Positions 51,989 through 53,233 of a stretch of 53,233 nucleotides of DNA are shown here, in pieces. Below the pieces are notes generated by a model. That model was not told the origin of the DNA and did no database searches. It saw nothing but the letters and a program-made list of their open reading frames with translations. The position numbers were made by a program, and so were the translations under genes. How positions within the stretch are numbered: the first letter of the stretch is position 1; each line of letters begins with the position of its first letter. Location: positions 1-53,233 of IMG/VR virus record IMGVR_UViG_3300030060_002588; one strand, given 5' to 3'. Source of the DNA: a virus.

Positions 51989-53233
51989 TTAATTTACTCT
52001 TACAAAATCTACATCTATTTTATTATAATCTACCATATCATAGCCACTAAAATCTTTTTCAACAGCTTCTTTTGGTACATCTTGAGAAATAACTCCATTA
52101 TAAGTTCCTTCTGTATCCTTGTAATTAAATTGATATATATTAATTCCAGAAGGTGATTTACCTATTTTCTTTATATTTTTCTTAAGCCTTTTATCACTAA
52201 ATATTTTACCTAGTACTGTATTCTTTTTGAATAATTTATCTCCCAATAAACCCAAAGCCATTACAGTCCATCCTGCAGGTCCCATAGATGCAAAAAGACC
52301 TGTATTACCTGCGGTTGCACCTGCTGTTGCTGCTGTAGAAGCAGCTCCAGTAGCGGCTCCTGCCGCAGCTCCTGTGGCGGCTGTACCAGTTGCTGCTGTT
52401 GCTGCAGTTCCTCCAAATAAATTTTTCATGCCACCTTTACCAATATTTTTAAATGCAGTTACTACTTCCTTTCCTCTACTTCCAGCCCAAGCCTCTTTAA
52501 CTCCACCTTTGCCAACGTTTAAAGCAGCTTTTGTAACCTTGCCAGGCATGCTTTCATTCCATTTTTGTTTTAAAAATCCATCTGCTACTACTTCTCCACC
52601 TGTTGTTGGAGCACTAAGTATTTTACCTGAAGGACTTTCATAGTCAGGTAATGGGTTAGCTAAACTGCCAGGTAGCTTGCGTGCTTTTGCTTTAAATCCA
52701 CCAGTAGCAGGGTCATATATTAAATTAGTTTTTCCTGTAGATGTAGACGCTAAATTGTAATCAATTTTACCTAGATTAGGCCCTGATAAATCTGTAGATA
52801 CTACTCCTATTTCTCCACCTAAAGCTACTTTTTTATCTAACACAGTAGCATCTCTGTCAAATTTAAATGTTCTAAATCCTTGGTCTCTTTTCATTTTTTC
52901 GTAAGATTTTTTAGCCTTACTTAATTCTGCAGCTTGTATTAAATCAGATTGCTCAGGTGTAATACCTGCTATATTTATAACTTTATCAGGGTCATAAGTA
53001 TCTGTAACTCCAGTTTGAAAAGGGTCATTATTATCTATTACTTGAGGGTCTCTTGTATAATTCCTAGTCCAAGGAGTTTCTGCTCCAGATGGTACATGTG
53101 TTGTAGAATAAAGTTTTTTATCTGCACCTTCTCCTAATCCTAAATCTTTAGAAACTTTAGAAAATTTATCATTAACAATATTATCAAATACTTTTTGTTC
53201 TCCACTTACACCATATTTCTTTTCAAATATTCT
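51989..53233 (-). CDS. S74-type tail protein, C-terminal part (gene wraps the window ends)
   Basis: This is the C-terminal part of the 620-aa protein that starts at 717; the last 33 codons of this segment (from 53135) repeat the left end of the window. An Ala/Thr/Gly-rich low-complexity stretch (TAATGTAATGAAAGAATGAA) precedes a hydrophobic helix (GPAGWTVMALGLLGDKLF). The last 69 residues are a short S74-type intramolecular chaperone: S552-D-K-R-L-K557 carries the Ser/Lys pair used for self-cleavage, then YQFNYKDTEGTYNGVISQDV. Cleavage before the Ser would release the chaperone after trimer folding. The membrane-like helix just before is odd for a fibre and might mean a minor or ejected virion role. 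Confidence 0.8.
   Translation of the reverse strand, partial: RIFEKKYGVSGEQKVFDNIVNDKFSKVSKDLGLGEGADKKLYSTTHVPSGAETPWTRNYTRDPQVIDNNDPFQTGVTDTYDPDKVINIAGITPEQSDLIQAAELSKAKKSYEKMKRDQGFRTFKFDRDATVLDKKVALGGEIGVVSTDLSGPNLGKIDYNLASTSTGKTNLIYDPATGGFKAKARKLPGSLANPLPDYESPSGKILSAPTTGGEVVADGFLKQKWNESMPGKVTKAALNVGKGGVKEAWAGSRGKEVVTAFKNIGKGGMKNLFGGTAATAATGTAATGAAAGAATGAASTAATAGATAGNTGLFASMGPAGWTVMALGLLGDKLFKKNTVLGKIFSDKRLKKNIKKIGKSPSGINIYQFNYKDTEGTYNGVISQDVPKEAVEKDFSGYDMVDYNKIDVDFVRVN
53136..53233. repeat. Terminal direct repeat (right copy), circular overlap
   Basis: Identical to bases 2-99. The base just before it (53135, T) differs from base 1 (C); both give Leu codons in the gene that crosses the joint. 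The mismatch probably reflects two closely related strains in the sample. Confidence 0.9.

Noticed and set aside
52227-52643. A plus-strand open frame of 138 codons rich in Ala, Pro and Val
   Set aside because: It is the antisense of the Ala/Thr/Gly stretch in the S74 protein; no start signal and no context.

Overview
This window is the whole genome of an AT-rich tailed phage, most likely a podovirus of an aquatic bacterium, cut open at an arbitrary point. Bases 2-99 are repeated exactly at 53136-53233, and one gene reads without a break across the joint, so the molecule is circular or circularly permuted at about 53,134 bp. The phage call rests on large terminase, portal, scaffold and capsid genes in canonical order. 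The podovirus call rests on a P22-type portal, a nozzle-like protein, tail fibres and very large late virion proteins, with no tail tube, sheath or typical tape-measure gene. The set of small basic proteins beside the terminase is of a kind I associate with marine phages. No integrase, repressor, tRNA, DNA polymerase or T7-type RNA polymerase gene is visible, so the phage looks lytic and leans on host replication.

Layout. There are two opposed transcription blocks. The late block is on the minus strand. It starts near 23.7 kb, runs down to base 1, wraps through 53.1 kb and ends at 35.1 kb. In order it holds a TerS candidate, small basic proteins, TerL, three small membrane proteins (holin-like candidates), portal, scaffold, major capsid protein, small structural proteins and connector candidates. 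It continues with an M15 endolysin, a metallophosphoesterase, a 1517-aa tail protein, tail fibres including an S74-type self-processing protein, and finally four large proteins (451, 520, 3210 and 1295 aa) in the place where T7 and N4 keep their ejected internal proteins. The early/middle block is on the plus strand from 24.2 to 35.0 kb: small unknown genes, an HTH protein, a P-loop ATPase with permuted motif order, an SSB-like protein, a primase-helicase, Gp157, DUF932, a radical-SAM photoproduct-lyase-like protein, zinc-ribbon microproteins, a histone-fold-like protein and a PD-(D/E)XK-type nuclease.

The most unusual parts. (1) The 3210-aa late protein carries a complete SF1 helicase motif set, an HExxH zincin motif and, near its C-terminus, a D-A-D-G-D motif set like the second double-psi beta-barrel of multisubunit-type RNA polymerases. 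It is a candidate virion-carried RNA polymerase fused to a helicase. (2) The 248-aa ATPase has its Walker A at the extreme C-terminus, after Walker B and the sensor strand. (3) The plus-strand block contains about 1.4 kb of non-coding DNA packed with perfect stem-loops (23.7-24.2, 24.55-24.75 and 25.41-26.11 kb), and further stem-loops stand just before the ribosome binding sites of several genes.

How the parts could work together (inference): the giant proteins are packaged and ejected, the RNA polymerase-like protein may start early transcription, the plus-strand genes prime, unwind, protect and recombine DNA, and the minus-strand operon then builds and packages virions. Most genes overlap by 1-8 bases (TAATG, TAGTG or ATGA junctions), so translational coupling is widespread.
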